A DNA stretch of 64,000 nucleotides from NCBI GenBank assembly GCA_004794785.1, contig SJOL01006495.1, forward strand, positions 433,680 through 497,679, given 5' to 3'. Position numbers and translations under genes: made by a program. Below are positions 13,418-28,400 of the stretch, piece by piece. The DNA is from Opisthorchis felineus. Its lineage: Eukaryota; Platyhelminthes; Trematoda; Opisthorchiida; Opisthorchiidae. The first letter of the stretch is position 1; the number at the start of each line of letters is the position of its first letter. The notes beneath the pieces were generated by a model that was not told where the DNA came from, did not search any database, and saw only the letters and a program-made list of their open reading frames with translations.

Positions 13418-16400
13418 GTAAGGCAGCTCGTGAGCTTATCATTTTGTGAAAGGGAGAGTCACTGTGAGATCGAACGGAGGCGGAGGAACAAAATGACCGC
13501 CTATATAAATGAGCTTTGTGAAATGGTTCCGACATGCAGCTCCCTGGCTAGGAAACCCGATAAACTGACAATTTTACGGATGGCTGTTAGTCATATGAAA
13601 TCAATCAGAGGTTAGTTTCACATTCTAAGGGTTACGTGCAAGTCATCGTTCAGTTTTTAAAGATTTTTCTTCAAAAACCCTTGGGCAACTCGGTGAACAA
13701 TATGGGGCTGACTGTAAAACGACTGGCGTGTTACACGCTCTGAATTACAAACACTCCGAATTCGTTCCTAACTAGTTTTTCCTCGCTTTCCTACCGCAGG
13801 GAAGGACTTACTTTAGTTTGTCGACCTGTGTTCTTTTGAGTCTACCAGTTTCTGCGGCACTTTTTCGGCGGAGGGCCAGAGGTGTCGTCACTGAGTTATG
13901 TGCTGTAGAGTCAATAAGGACCATCCTGTCTGAGAACGGAGTGTTATTAAGAACTAACGACGACGAAAACCTCGCATGTGGCAATGAAATCATCGGAGAA
14001 ATTTCTGTAGCATGGATGAATTATTTCTTAGTCATCTGCACAAATAGCACCTTTTGGGCAAGTCCAGATAAGCTAGTTTAGACGTCCGAGATGTCCAGGT
14101 CTTCGTTGTTTTCGATCCCCTTATCTTTCTCTTTTGAGTGGAGACAGCGCACGAAAGCAGTCAGCGCATTACTCAACCATGGCACTTCAAAGCTGTTCAC
14201 GTGCCACCGTCTTCAGACGCGTGAACTAGTCCGTTGGCAGTGATTGTCAACCTCAGAGAGCAGGAGAAGGTCATCAGCACTGGGTGACCTGGTTTTACAC
14301 CTATGGAAAGCAGCTGACAAGACCAATGCGCAAAAAAGCTTATAATTCGGCTTCAACATAGGTGATGAAGATCTCTAAAGGCGGTCGCGACTGTTGTGGT
14401 TTAAGTACTAGTCCCAACTACGTTATTTGAAGTTGTTACCGACCTCAATTGTGTCACTGGTGGAGGGTGTGATTGACCAAGCCTGAACAAGCACTCTATA
14501 CTTTTATGGTGATAGGAGCGCTCCATGAATGATAGTTTCCGCTACCAAACTGTTGACGTTTTACCTATGAATAAAATAATCGTTAAGCTGTAACACCCTT
14601 CCGATGCCTAGCTGCCGTGCCACCCGAAGCGAGCATGAGGGCTGATATATTGCCAGGTTTCTAGATCCTAGACAAGAGTCGAGATGCAGAGGTTGGGTTC
14701 GAACAACGAACCTTCTGGGCAGTAAATTCGCCTTCTAACTACAGCCATCTCGCCCCCATTGAGCCATCCACCTGCCTGTGGGTTGTTTCCTATGTCCGAG
14801 ACCACAATATTTTTCCAGGTTGACATTTAAGGCCGTTATCAGTAGATCCAAAGCGGACTCCACTTGATTGCTGGAGAAGGAAGGTTGGGCGTCCCTGGCG
14901 ATAGGAAGTTGGTTTGAAACTCGCTTTTGCGTCAGGAGATGACAAGATGTTTCCTTGTGGAGTGTCCTGAGAGGATTCACAAATTTCAACAGCACTCAGT
15001 AGATTGGCCAACCCTAAAGCGAAAGTGTGTCCACAGATTCATGCTGCCCAATTGTCTGTATGTACGGCGAAGACAGTGAACACACTGTTGATATTCCTGG
15101 TGTGACTGTCTGTTAATATAGGGAGCTCGCTAAAAACCCAGGTCTTCGAAGTTACGACTTTGGCGTAGTCCTAAGGGCGTTCGTACAGGGTGATCTGAAA
15201 TGATCGTGGTAAGCAACTGGAGATGCAAGTACACCTGTCTTGCTACCCAGCTCATGGTGGGTTTAAAACGGACTCAACTGGAATAACGATCTGTCTGCCC
15301 CAGCGACAACCTGAGACTGAGGATCCAAGGTGGCACTTGCTTTGATCCGTCAGAAGTGTAAAGCTTCCTACTTCAAAGATTTACCATCTAACAACACGAG
15401 GAATTGTATATCGCCATATCCGTGCGGAAAGTTAAGGTTGCATTGTCATTTTACCATCAAATCACCCTTTGGTCTGGAATGGTGATTCTGCAAGGAAGAT
15501 GTAACCATCCTTGTTGGCTGCAGAAGACTGACGTCGCAGAGACTGGACCTCGTCACAGAGAGACTGGGCCTTACCGTGGTGTGACGGTTTGTGTGTCTTT
15601 GTGACCCATTGAACTATACTGGGTGGTGTCCCTGCGACACTCGCAGAGTCTCATACCAGTATGGTCAATGGTTAGAGGTCTGACCAACAAACTCTCCTGG
15701 CCCTCCAGGTTGAGGGTTGGAACATGTGTGGCGGCTTGTTCTATAACAATGTTAATGCACTTGCATTTTTCGCCAAACACGACTGCCTTGCAGTCAGGCT
15801 TTTGTGTCAAAGGCTTTGGTCGAGGACATTAATCATCCTCCTCTCTAGGTCAGGGAGCCCTGGTAGTATCTTAGGGCAAGTACAACCACGAATTGCACAA
15901 TTACAAATAACCTCATGCCACATCGGCCGTCGCTTGATGTCGCCAGCCGAATCGCCTTACGTGCTATATACAGCAGGGCGGGGAAGCAAAAACTGCCCAT
16001 TAGTGGGAGTTTTGACTGTGACACGGTGCTACCAGGCTCAATCAAGCACTGGATATCAGACCGGACAGTGGTACTGCTTAAATCTCGGAGAAACATCCCA
16101 GCCGGTCCCGAACATGACTTGACGCGACGAACTGTCAGACATCAAGTGAAAGTGAGCGTGCGAGCCGACTGTGAAGTCTGGTGGACACGGGAAGCCAAGG
16201 AAATCGAAGAGGCACAGGAAGCCGGGAACGCTCGAAGATTATTTCAGTTGATCCGCGCGACCGCCTCCCGGAAACCGGATGTGTGCGAAATCATCAAGGA
16301 TCGAAATGGAATGACCATCTTGAGTAAAGAAGAACGCCTCGACCGTTGGGCCGAATACTTCGAACAACCGTTATCGTGGCTACTCACTGCCGCTCATTTG

Positions 16401-19400
16401 GATACCACAGCTGAAGTGAAACCGTGGACGATGTACCTGGAACCCCGTACTGCCTCGGAGGTTTATGACTGCATATGTTCTCTCAAGCGCCACCGAGCTC
16501 CCGGCTCGGATGACTTCCCATCTTCATTGTTCGAAGATGGGGGCGAAGTCCTCAGTCAGCGTTTGTCTGATCTGTTTGCGCGCACTTTGGTAAAAGGAGA
16601 TTGCCCCAGATAATCGGTGATGATGCCCATTTTCAAGAAAGGGGACTCGTGGTGAGTGTGGTAACCCGGTCGTGCCGAGACTGCTGGCGTCACTTGTGCT
16701 TCGTCGCCTTATGGTGACTCATGAAACAGACTTGAGAGCAGCAAGCGGGGTTCCGGCCTGGTAGGGGTTGCGTTAACCAGGTCTTCACACTCCGTCAGGT
16801 GCTAGAACAACGCCGTACGTACAAACGACCCACAATTCTAGTACTCCTGGATTTCCAAAGCGCATTCGACTCGGTTGATCGGTCTGTTCTTCTTGACATG
16901 CTTGCCCACCAAAGAATACCCCGGACGTTTGTGAACATAGTAAGTTCTTTGTATTCTCAGACTTCCGTACGTGTGAGAGTAAACGCAAAGTTCTCAGGAA
17001 GTTTCTGTACACAAAGCATGTCAATCAGGAGTGCCCACTGTCTACACTCCTATTTAATTTTGTGATCGATGTGATAATGAGACGAACGCTGGGTGGTCTT
17101 CGAAATCCCGGTGTTTAAATAGCATGTGACGAAAACCTTGGCGATCTAGAATATGCACACGATATCTTCCCTCTTCTTCTTCCCCCTCTTCTTCGAAGAG
17201 GGGAAGAAGACGCACGTGTTTTTGGACGAACTGACCAAAATCATCCCGTCCTTCGGTATGCACTTTGCACCCACAAAGTGTAAGGTCATGTTCCTGGGCA
17301 TGCACTCAGTGAACACACCACTTAAAATTCAGGGAGAGGCACTCGAAGTTTTGGAGCGTTTCACATATCCTGGGAGTTGTATTAGTTCCGATTTTAGTGT
17401 GACAGATGAGGTCAATGCACGAATCTGCAAGGCTTGTGTAGGCCACAATTCTGGTACTCCTGGATTTCCAAAGCGCATTCGACTCGGCTGACTGGTCTGT
17501 TCTTCTTGACAGGCCTGCCCACTGAGGAATTCCCCAGGTCGTTTGGGAACGTCTTTTGGGGACTCTTGAGAATGTTAGATCCATCGCATCCTTTTTACTT
17601 CCTGTTTACGCTCCAGCTGACTGTAGCTCTGAAGCTGCCAAAAACAGTTTCCTTGATCCTCTTGGTGGTCTTTTACTACGGCCTTCGTCATCGTTGTGGT
17701 TGCTGATGATATGTGTAAACTAATTGCTTCTGAGGCCCAATTTTGATGGTCGTCTTGGGTTGGTTACGAGTCGCACGGACAACGGATATAGTCCACTTTA
17801 GATCAAATTATTCGTTTGCAGTACCAACGGAGTAGCGGTAATCTCTTGACCACGTACTGCCCACCAACGAACAAGTCCCGAATCCCAATCGATCATATCG
17901 CCGTCAGTTACCGGTAGCGAGAGTCGTTCAATACTTGCTACTGTTTCTGTAATTCTAGCGTGGATTCCGAGCATACCCTTGTGTGCTGCTGTGCTTCTCA
18001 GGTTTACGCAAAACGCGCACACCTCGGTTAACCATAGGAAGGGACGAGGTGGCTCAGTGATTAGAGCGCGAATTTACTGACCGCAAGATCCGTGGTTTGA
18101 TCCCGACCTCTGCCTCTCAACTTACCCTGTCTAGGCTTGGGCAACTTGGCAATATCCCAGCCCTCGTGCTTCCTTCGGGTGACATGGTAGCTAGGCAGCG
18201 AAATTGCGTTACTGCTGAACGGCTATTTTTTTTGGCTGTTAGAAAACTAGTGCATGCAGAAACGAAACTCTCAGAACCATCTCCCCGAACGTCTGCCGGG
18301 CGGCCTCACGTCGGATATTAACGGCCGGAACTTTCGTGTGCCCTACAACCCAGCCAATCTCATCCAAACTTTGGATCTCTGATAGGACCGTGGCTTTCCT
18401 GGAGGCCCGGCGGCGCATTTCCCCTGACCATAGGCACAACTCAGCCCGACATATCCGACACTAGGTAAAACTGAGTGTCCTTGCAGACCGCGAATCTTAG
18501 TGGACCTTAATGGCCGGGAAATTGGAAGTGGAAAATATGCTGGAGACATCTGCCGGGTGTTCGATTGGTCCCCGTGGTCCCCGGAAGCATCTTGACAGCG
18601 AAACTATCATAGAACAAAATGTCCCCCTGATATCCAGAAAAGGAGAACGTTTAGACCGTTCGGCACACTACTTCGAATAACAGTTTAGCTGGCAACCTGA
18701 TACTTGCATTCCGGAATGCCGGCCTTTAATAGAAAGGTGAATCGTGAAAATGGAACCTCCTTCAGCCTCAGAAATGTCCGAGTGTATATCTGTTCAAGCG
18801 TCATGATGCTCCTGGCCCTGACGACCTTTCACCTGCTCTGTTCAATGGTGGCAGCCAGTGCCTGTATAGTCTACTTGTGTTTATCTGGGAGAAAGATACC
18901 GTTCCTGATAACTGGAGCGAGTCGTCAATAGTGCCCATTTTCAAAAAGGTTACTCGCAGTGAATATGGTAACCACCGAGGTATTAGCTTGACACCCGTTG
19001 TAACAAAGGCTTCTGGCGTCACTGATTCTTCGGCGTCTTACAGCGGCACACGAATCCTTGACCCGTGCGCATCAAGCATCTTCTCAACTGGGTAGAGGCT
19101 GCGTCGACCACATCTTCACACTCCGTCAGGTGTTAGAGCAACATCATATGTACAGATGACCCACAAACTTGGTATTCCTCGACTTCAAGGGTGCGTTCGA
19201 TTCTGTCGATTGATCAGTGCTGTTAACCACACCTGCTGAACAGCGTACGCCCGAGAAGTTTTTGGTAAATAATGCGATCCCTATATTCACATACTTCTGG
19301 GTGTATGAGTGTATTCTGAACTCTCCAAAAGCTTCCCTACAAAAAATAGTGTCCAACAAGTATGTCCAAATCAATTTAATTTTCCAGCTATTAACCATGT

Positions 19401-22400
19401 ACCATAGGCACATTGGTTCCAGCTGCAACAGTTTAGACCACCAGAAAGTGAGAGAGTGTGGGACATACAGACAAGCCTTGGAGGTGCTAATATGTTTAGT
19501 TAGTTAGGGAACAGGGTAGCTACGCATTGAAGGCGATAGCCTTGATTCACAAGCGCTACTGACTGCGTGATTGGGTCATTTCTACCAGTGTCATTGGTGA
19601 GTTTAGTCCCGGTCACGTTTCTGATCCATAAACCGGTATGGATTGCACTGCCGCAGTGTAGACTCTGCCCTTCACACAAACTGACCTCACTCCGGCGCCA
19701 CAAGTGTCGGAGTTTGACAAAAGCTTCCCTGGCCTTGTCAGTTCGATAAGTAATATTATCTCCAACCAGTTCACCGGTACTTACACAACTGCCCAGGTAA
19801 ACGAATTTATCTACCACGTTGGTTGGTTCGTCGGCAAGCATGAGGTTTGGGTGTGATCCTACCCAGTCTTGTAGCAGCACTTTACACTTTGCAGGTGTGA
19901 AGAGCATGCCAAACCATGCGGTAGAGTTACTTACGTTATTTATAATAGTTTATTTTTGAAGGATCTGAACCAAGGAGATCAATGTCATCCGCATACTCAA
20001 TGTCTGTGAGCGAATGTCCCGGGAGCATTTCGACCCCCGAGGTATCAGAGGCATGCAGACAAATTTCAAGCAGCACACCAATTACAAAGTTGAAGAAGAA
20101 AGGTGACAGACGGAAGCTTTGTCTTACACCACTGGATGTGGTGAACTTAGGAGAAAGCTTGCCATCTACTCGTACTGGCCCACGGGAGTTCGCATACAGT
20201 GTCCTCATAAAGGATATAACTTTGGAAGGGACACCCTTGATCGTCAGAAACTTTGGCAGTTTCTGACGATCGACAGGATCAAAAGCAGCTTTCAAATAAA
20301 GAAGAAAAAATAAGAAAACAAAGAATTTGTCTCAAGGTAAAGATATGGTCGGTGCATCCTCGGTCAGGGGGAAACCCAGCATTATTCCCATGAATCTGTC
20401 TCGCGATAATCGACCGACCTGCGCAAAATGATGCCATAGAACACTTTAGATGCGAAGGGTACCGGGTTGGTACCACGATGGTTTTCACATGACGTTCTTG
20501 CGCCCTTTTTGAGGACTGGGATGACCGTCGAGGAGCTCCATTCCGCTGGTATTCTGTTTTCGTCCCGAATCTTGTGCAGTATGGTTGTCAGAACGTTCAC
20601 CAGGACCTAGCCACCTTTGAAGAGCGTGGGGTGCATACCGTCCGCGCCAGTTGCCTTGTCTCGCTTCAGGATTGATTCCTCATGCTGGATTTCGGTTGCT
20701 CATGGTGGGTTGGTATCGATGTTTCATTCAGGCCCGCTAGTTTCTTCCAGCGGTTGTTGTGAAGGAGAGCTGCTGAACTGTATTTTGACGTGCTCAGCCC
20801 ACCGCTCAAGACGACGACTGAGGGAGTGAATAGCCATTCCGTCTTTTCGAATGTTGTTTCGCTGACACCTGCTTTCTTTTGACCGGTTGATCGGATCAGT
20901 TGAAACAGGGCGCGGCTGTTGCTTGCAGCGAGATCCTTCTCCATCTCCCAGACCTTCGAAATCCACTAGCGTTCTGTCACTCTTCAAGCTCCTGTTTATC
21001 CGGTGTTTGGGGAATCTGCGTACACAATCACTGCCGCTAGTTGCTGGTATGGGCCTTTCTGGCAGCAGTAAGATCTACTGATTCCGATGATATCCAGTGT
21101 TCATTTAGTTGAGTCAGATGGCCTGGACAAACAGTTCTAAAAGCCGAGAGCATAGCTTCTTTAACTCACCTCCATTCAACCTCCAAGCAATCTTCGTCAT
21201 CCTCATGACTGCGCGTTTCCAGTAGCTTTCTAGCCAGAGCAGCTCGATGCACTTGAGCTACTGAAAATTGTCGAAGTTGATGAACGGAGCTGCTCTCCTG
21301 TGGCAAGCGTAAAACTGACCGGAAGCGAAGTGCTAACCGGGCCCGCACGATGGCATGATCGGAGTCAAGTTGCGTACTCCAGAAGGAACGACAATCATTA
21401 GCTGAGGCTCTCCATCGGTAATTGATAGCCACATTGTCCAACTGAGTCCAACTGCCTTGTGGTACTTGTCCTCCAAGTAACTCGGTGTGAGCGTTTATGT
21501 TAGAAGTTCGTACTGGCCAGGAACAGACGATGATCTGCACAATTGAAGCAGTCGCTCCCCATTATCCGCCCACTCAGCATCGACTCCAAATATGCTATCT
21601 AACTGCTTCTTCCCGACTTATTCGGGAGCTGAGCTCCGCCAGTTTTCCTTTTGACAATAGTTGAGTGTATCCCTGAGTCGGGCGTTCCGCGAGCCCATTT
21701 TCTTGCGGTTACGAAAGATGGAAATACACAGACGGCAACAAACGCATCTCTTCACCAACATGCGTTGCCTAAGTCGCCTTGTGTAGCAACTGTACAGCTA
21801 TCATCAACAGAGCTGAAGATATGTTCATAGATGGGAAGGGAGATCGACTGGAAGGCGTTTATTGGAAATCAAGCATTATGGACTATCGTTGAAACAATCA
21901 ACCGTGGTTGTTGTTTCTCCTTTTGATATACATATGTAACGTGCGAAAGCCCTCCTACAAACAGCGAAACTTCTTGCCCCTCCTTTTGGGACCAATTTTT
22001 CTCTTGCACTAGACCACATACAGGTTTATTCTCCTTCACTAACACGCTTCCCACTGCTTACAAACTACCGCCAATCACTTAGTACACCAAATTTTCTTTC
22101 GGAACAATGTACCACAACTTGTGTTAGTCGTCCGGAAACTTTCCTCTGCTTGGATATCTTCAGATTTTTTCGCTGTCCTTGAATAATCCACATATTTCCC
22201 TTATTCGTAGAGAGGGCGTTCTCTTTCACCCCGATAATTATCATCCAGTTTCTTCACTTCTTACCCAAAGTCATAGAGTCCATTGCAAAATAGTTGTTGC
22301 GCGATTTTGGAATCACTGCCCTCCTGAGTGATCACCAGTGCGGTTTTAATTACTATCGTCCCACAGACATGTCGTTTGTGGCCATTTTTTCTTGATACAT

Positions 22401-25400
22401 TTTTGTTAAACTTAGCTAGTTTACTTTGGTATTCGAAGATACGTGTTTGTGCCTGACCTAGCGATCTCCCGCCTGTGCGACCTATATTACAACCCGACCA
22501 AATCCATTGGAGGTTCCTTGAGCAATAGTTCTGTTTACGCACTTCTTAGCCACGTTGTCTCAGCTGTAGCACCCTTTCGGTGCCTAACTACCATGCCAAC
22601 AGAAGGAAGCACGAGGGCTGGGATATTACCAGGTTGCCCAAGCCTGGACAGGGTAAGTTGAGAGGCAGAGGTCGGGTTCGCACCATGGACCTTCCGGTCG
22701 GTAAATTCGCGCTCTAACCACTGAGCTACCTCGACCCCACTAAGTTGTCTCACAGAGTCATAACATCGCTTTGTAATCATTCGTTCGTCTTTCTTTAAAC
22801 CAACTAGTTTTTGTCATCTATTTTCCTGTATTGTCGCATTGACAGCGCCGCTCTTTATTTTTCATATGGTCGCTCCCAACGCACTGCCACTCCTAGTGTT
22901 CTATTCAGTGTAAATTGTGCGGACTAATGAGCGTCGAATAACCAGACTCAATGTCCTCCCAACCGTCATCTTTTGATTGGACCCCTTGCTACCCTGCTTC
23001 TCGTTCGTCCACTCTTCCGCAAATGTATGCCAACAGCTTGGTTCGCCTTTGTCAAACTCCTCTCAGTCCGTGTCCTTGAGAATGTTGGTTTTCTTTTGCG
23101 AGCCCGGCTTCTCTGTAAATCCCGAATTCGCCGTGCTCTGAAATTTTTTCATCACCTTAGCGGTGTCCCCGTCTTTTTTGCTATTGACAAATTTATTCGC
23201 CTACGCCTGATAGCCTGGAAAACTCACAATCGAGATGTAGCTTCTTCTATCTCGCCACCACTACCGCCAGCGTTGTTTGAGCTAGCCTCAACTTCAGTCT
23301 TCTAACTGTACAGCCAGCATGTACATATCCAACCATACCTAGCACTTTTGATTCCCACTATAGAAGGGAACTGTGCAGTTTGATTGCAAACGTCTCGTCA
23401 CCAATCAAGGTGACATCAGTGCGTTGTTAGGGAGCGCACTGGACCTATCGCTCCGCTCCGCTCACTAACAACGCACTGATGTCACCTCGATTTTTGGTGA
23501 AACGTTCGGAATCAGATTGCCCAGCTCAGCCAACAAACCAACGACCATCTACGCTACCTGAGCTACGAACATTATCCTCTATAGGGTAATAGATGTCAGC
23601 TAGTGTGACAACTATATAAACTCAAGCAGGTAGAAAGAAATTACCCACCCAACCGTTCACTGATGGTATCACCTCGATTGACTCAACGTTTGCAAGCTAA
23701 TTCTCAAGCTCGGTGAACAGATCAACGGCCACCTTATCTACCACCAATGATCGCACCTGAGGTACAATATTCCGGTACAGTCCCTCCGTGTACTAAGTCA
23801 ACATGTGTACAATGAAACCAAATCCAAAGAGAAGACGATTGAACGTTAAAAGACCACGGTGCGTGTAAATGGTTGGAAGATCCTGAGAGTCGTTCGCAAC
23901 CTCCATTTGTGGAACTGGGAAAGGATACTGATGTCAATCGAGTGCAGCATTCAAGCCTGTGGAATGGTCAGCACAAATCCCGATTTTCCCATTCGTCTTC
24001 TTGACCACAACAATGGGAGCTGCCCAGGAAGATTAGTTGACAGGCTAGACAACACCTGAATTCTGGGGATGCTCGAGTTCAGCGTCCACAGATGCTAGTC
24101 GCATAAGGAACAGGGCGTTTTGGTATGAAGACAGGTTTGCTATTTGGCTTCAAGTGAAGTGTGGCTTGGGGTTTAGAACAATACCCAAGACCACCCTGAA
24201 AAACAAAAACAAATTGATTGGATTGTGCGTGTAAGATGTTTGGAAATGCTTGTGTGTGAGATGCACACTGTCACATACAGACCGTAGAGAAACAAAAGTG
24301 GTTTAACTGGTCTATCCAATCAGGACCGAGCAAATTCAAATCTGAACAATCTGTGGGGTAGCAAATGCCTTTAAATCGCACGTTACAGAAAGACATCACA
24401 AGTGAGTTCACCAGTAAGCGGTAAGTTGTTGCCGGGAGCAGACTGCACAGTGGTTGGTGGCAGAAAATAATGGCTTCCCAATTGCATTCCAAGTGGAACG
24501 TAAAATCAGTGTTACGTCTGAGGCGTCAGACGGACAGCATGACTACTCACGGAAAGTGTGATAAGTTTCCTGCGGGCTGCGAAATCCACTTTGAATGATA
24601 CGAAAGCAGAATTCCATCGACATAGCTTCCGTTGTGATGTAGGAGCCGTTTTAAATGCGCTCTTTTACTGATCAGTCGGCTTGGTTCTATGAGTGAAACA
24701 AAATCCTTCCTTATGACCAATACGACGGCACTTCTGGCATTGGTGTTTTCTGAACGGGCAAAAGTGAACGTAATGCCAGTCACCACAAGACCAACATGGT
24801 GCAGAAGGCTTATTGTGTTTGAGGTAGAAGCTGCACTGGAACGTCGTATTCTAATTTACGGAAACATGGTGCACTATGTCGTATCGGCCAGCTGATGCTT
24901 GGCCGATCATTGTGCTGTCCTGGTTCAGTTGAATGAGGCGGTGACATTCAACACTGAGCTCCTGTAAGGTTATCTTTTTGCTTTGTTCAAATTGGTGCAA
25001 TAATCTTGTCTGAATGTTTGTATGACAAGAGAACTGGATGCCAGATAAAAAATATAAGGCATTTGAATTGATTTTCGTCCATATGAGTGAGCTTGAAACG
25101 CTCACATTCTCGATTGACAAGTGTTGTAAAGGCATTGGTATCGGATGTTGCGTGAGGTTCTGGATAGTGTTATCGAAACTAAGATCACTGTGTTGTTTAG
25201 GAAGTATGTAATTCGTATATCGGTTATGTTCACGTGTGCCAAGTTTCCGGAGTAACAGCCATACCTTCCATGGGTCGTCTTGCTTTGCGGAACCAACTTT
25301 GAATATATCTTGGTACCTTTTGAACCAAGAGTCGAAAGTCCGATCTGCATCCGTGTCAAAAGTAAATTCGGTGATAGTGTTAGTAATACAGTCTGCAGAT

Positions 25401-28400
25401 GAAATTGATGGTTGACTTGTGCTGCTTTCTGGAGTCTGAACACTTCGATTTTTGGTCAGCGCTTCTATGAGTTTCGGTTGCTGCAGTTGCACGTGCCCAA
25501 GCTGCGTTTGCTGCTGTTCCAAAATCACATGAAGTTGGTCAGCTAAAGCTGACATTGTGGGAGACCCGTCGCTATTTTTGTAAGTGTGTGGTAGCTGGGT
25601 GATTCAGGAGGTCGATGGAACTTACTGTCTCGCGTTTGATGGTCCAAGCACTTGAGTGGGAAATCTCAAGGAAGAAGATGAAGGAGACCGGATGAAGATC
25701 GGCTATAATAAGAATGAACCAACTGAACAAGGAGCGCTGCGGTTCATTTGGGTACAACAGAGAAAATGAAATCTTAATGAAATATTACAAAAGGTTTACT
25801 TGTTCGTTAGTATCTGACCATCCTAACGAGGATCACAAAAACTTACACCAAAACGCTCCTGGAATTCACACAAACTGAGGTTCTGCCCGCTTTGTGTAGC
25901 AAAGACCCTGCGATTGGCATGTTTTTGGCGTTTCCGAAAACTACTCACTGCGGAGTTTATGCCCTCGAGTGCGTCTTTTCCGGTGTTCACATTTCTCCTG
26001 GTGACAGCAACTTCCGACTTTCACTTTTCCTTGCTTCTGATGATATTAGGCATTTGGGTGCTACTTTGTCTTTCCCAAAAGTCTGGCGTAATCGATCCCG
26101 ATGTAGAGCCGTAACGAAGAGACTGGACCTTACCGTGGTGTGGCGGTTTGCGCACCTCAGCGACCCATTGAGCTATACTGGGGGTGTCCCGCGACACTCT
26201 CAGAGTCTCTCACGCCAGGTTGGTCAATGGGTAGAGGTCTGACGAACACAGTCTCTTGGCCCTCCAGGTTGGGGGCTGGAACATGTGTGGCGACGTGTTC
26301 CATAAAATTGGTAATGTACTTGCATTTCCAGCCCAACACCGCTGCCTTGCGGTTAGGCTTTTGAGCCAAAGGCTTTGGTTGAGGACCCTAATCGTCCTTC
26401 TGTCTAGGTGTGGGCGCCCTGACAGTATCCCATCCCTCGTACAACCATGACATTTACAGCTAACAATACTCTCAAGCCACATCGCCCGTCGCGTGGTGCC
26501 ATCAGCCGGGTCGCCTTGCTGCATACAGCAGGGCGGGTAAGCGAAAACATGCTACTGCTGACGCCTCCCTTCTTACACTTTCACATTTTCCGTCTTCCAC
26601 CCTCCCCCACCCAAATTTGAATACTTTTTCCGCAGGTTCCAGCTCTAGGACTGACCGTTTTGCTCGCCCTGCATCACACTCACCTGCAGCTTCTGTACGT
26701 TCGAGTTCAGTCACAACCGTAAACATTTTGAAGTCTGTTTTCGAACTCCGAAAGTCTGTCTACTTAGCCACCTTTAATGTTCGCACACTGAAGCAAGCAG
26801 GTCAACAGGTGGCTCTTGCTCGAACACTGGATTCCCTCTGCACTAATGTATGTTGCCTGTCAGAAACAAGGACGCAGGACGCAAGTACTGTGATCGAACT
26901 GACTACCTCTTCGCTCTCTTCCAGGTTCCGGTTGCGCACTTCTGGTGATGCAGAGGCCTGTGCAGCTGGATATGCTGGGGTGGGTATTGTATTGAGCGAC
27001 CGAGCGGAAGCGTCTCTGCCTGATTGGATACCCGTTGATAGTCGCCTCAGTGCGGTTCGTTTGGCAACATCTGTGAGAGAGTCCAGAGGAAGTGAGGTGC
27101 ACCGCACCCTGTTCATTGTGTCTGCTTACGCCCCAACTGACTGTAGCTCTGAATCTGCCGAGAACAGTTTCTATGATGCTCTAGGTACCCTTCTACAGCA
27201 GGCCAGAAGCTCAGATATCGCTTTGGTTGCTGGTGACATGAACGCCCAGGTAGGTAGACTAAGCGCTGCTGAGGCCCGATTGGGTGGTCGTCTTGGATTG
27301 GACACGAGACGCACGGACAACGGGGATCGCTTACTTCAAATGTGTGCCGATCACAGGCTGTTTCTTTACAGTACGAATTTCCGGAACAGCGGAAATCGCT
27401 TGACAACGTGGTGCCCACCAACAAACCAGCCCCGAATTTAACTAGACCACATCGCCGTCAGTTATCGGTGGCGAGGGTCAATCACCGCCTGCCGCTCCTT
27501 GTGGAACACCAGCGTAGACTCCGACCATGCACTTGTACGCTGCTGCTTTTCATTGCGCTTTTCAGGTGTACGCAAAAGGCACACACCTCGGTCAGCCATT
27601 GAAAAGCTAGTGGTCCCAGAAATCAAACGAAATTATCAGAACCAGCTCCTCGAACACCTGCCGGACGGTACGATGTCGGATATAAACGGCCACTGGGAAA
27701 AGATATCTAAAGCGCTATTCAAAGCCGGAAAGTCTGTTTGCGGTACAATCCAGCCAACCTCATCCAAACATTGGATCTCTGATAAGACTGTGTCCTTGCT
27801 GGAGACCCGGCGACAGATCCCTCCTGGCCGCAATCACAACTCCACCCGACGCATCATCCGACGCCAGGTGAAACTGAGTATCCGTGCAGACCGAGAAGCT
27901 TGGTGGACCCGAAAGGCCGAAGAAATGGAAGAGGCAAAGAATGCTGGTAATGTCCGCAAGCTGTTCCACTTGATTCGTTCGACTGGTCCTCGGAAACCTC
28001 TTGTCAGCGAAACAATCAGGGACCAAAATGGCTCCCTGATATGCAGCAAAGCAGAACGTTTGGATCGCTGGGCACAGTACTTCGAGCAGCAATTCAGTTG
28101 GCCACCTCCTACCTCCAATCCAGAATCCTGACCTTCAACAGAAAGGTGGACCGTGAATCTGGAGCCGCCTTCAGCCTCGGAAGTGTCCGAGTGTATTTCT
28201 CTACTCAAGCGTCATCGTGCTGCTGGTCCTGACGGCCTTCCACCTGCTCTTTTCAAGGATGGCGGTGGACTTCTCAGCCAGTGCCTGTCTAGCCTGTTTG
28301 GGTCTATCTGGGAGAAAGAGACCGTCCCAGACAACTGGGGTGAATCGATAGTAGTGCCCATTTTCAAAAAGGGTACTCGCAGTGAATGTAGCAACCACAG

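Noticed and set aside
22973..23305. Plus-strand frame of 110 codons between a SINE and a foldback
   Set aside because: No similarity to transposon or host proteins was recognised; likely chance or a decayed repeat.
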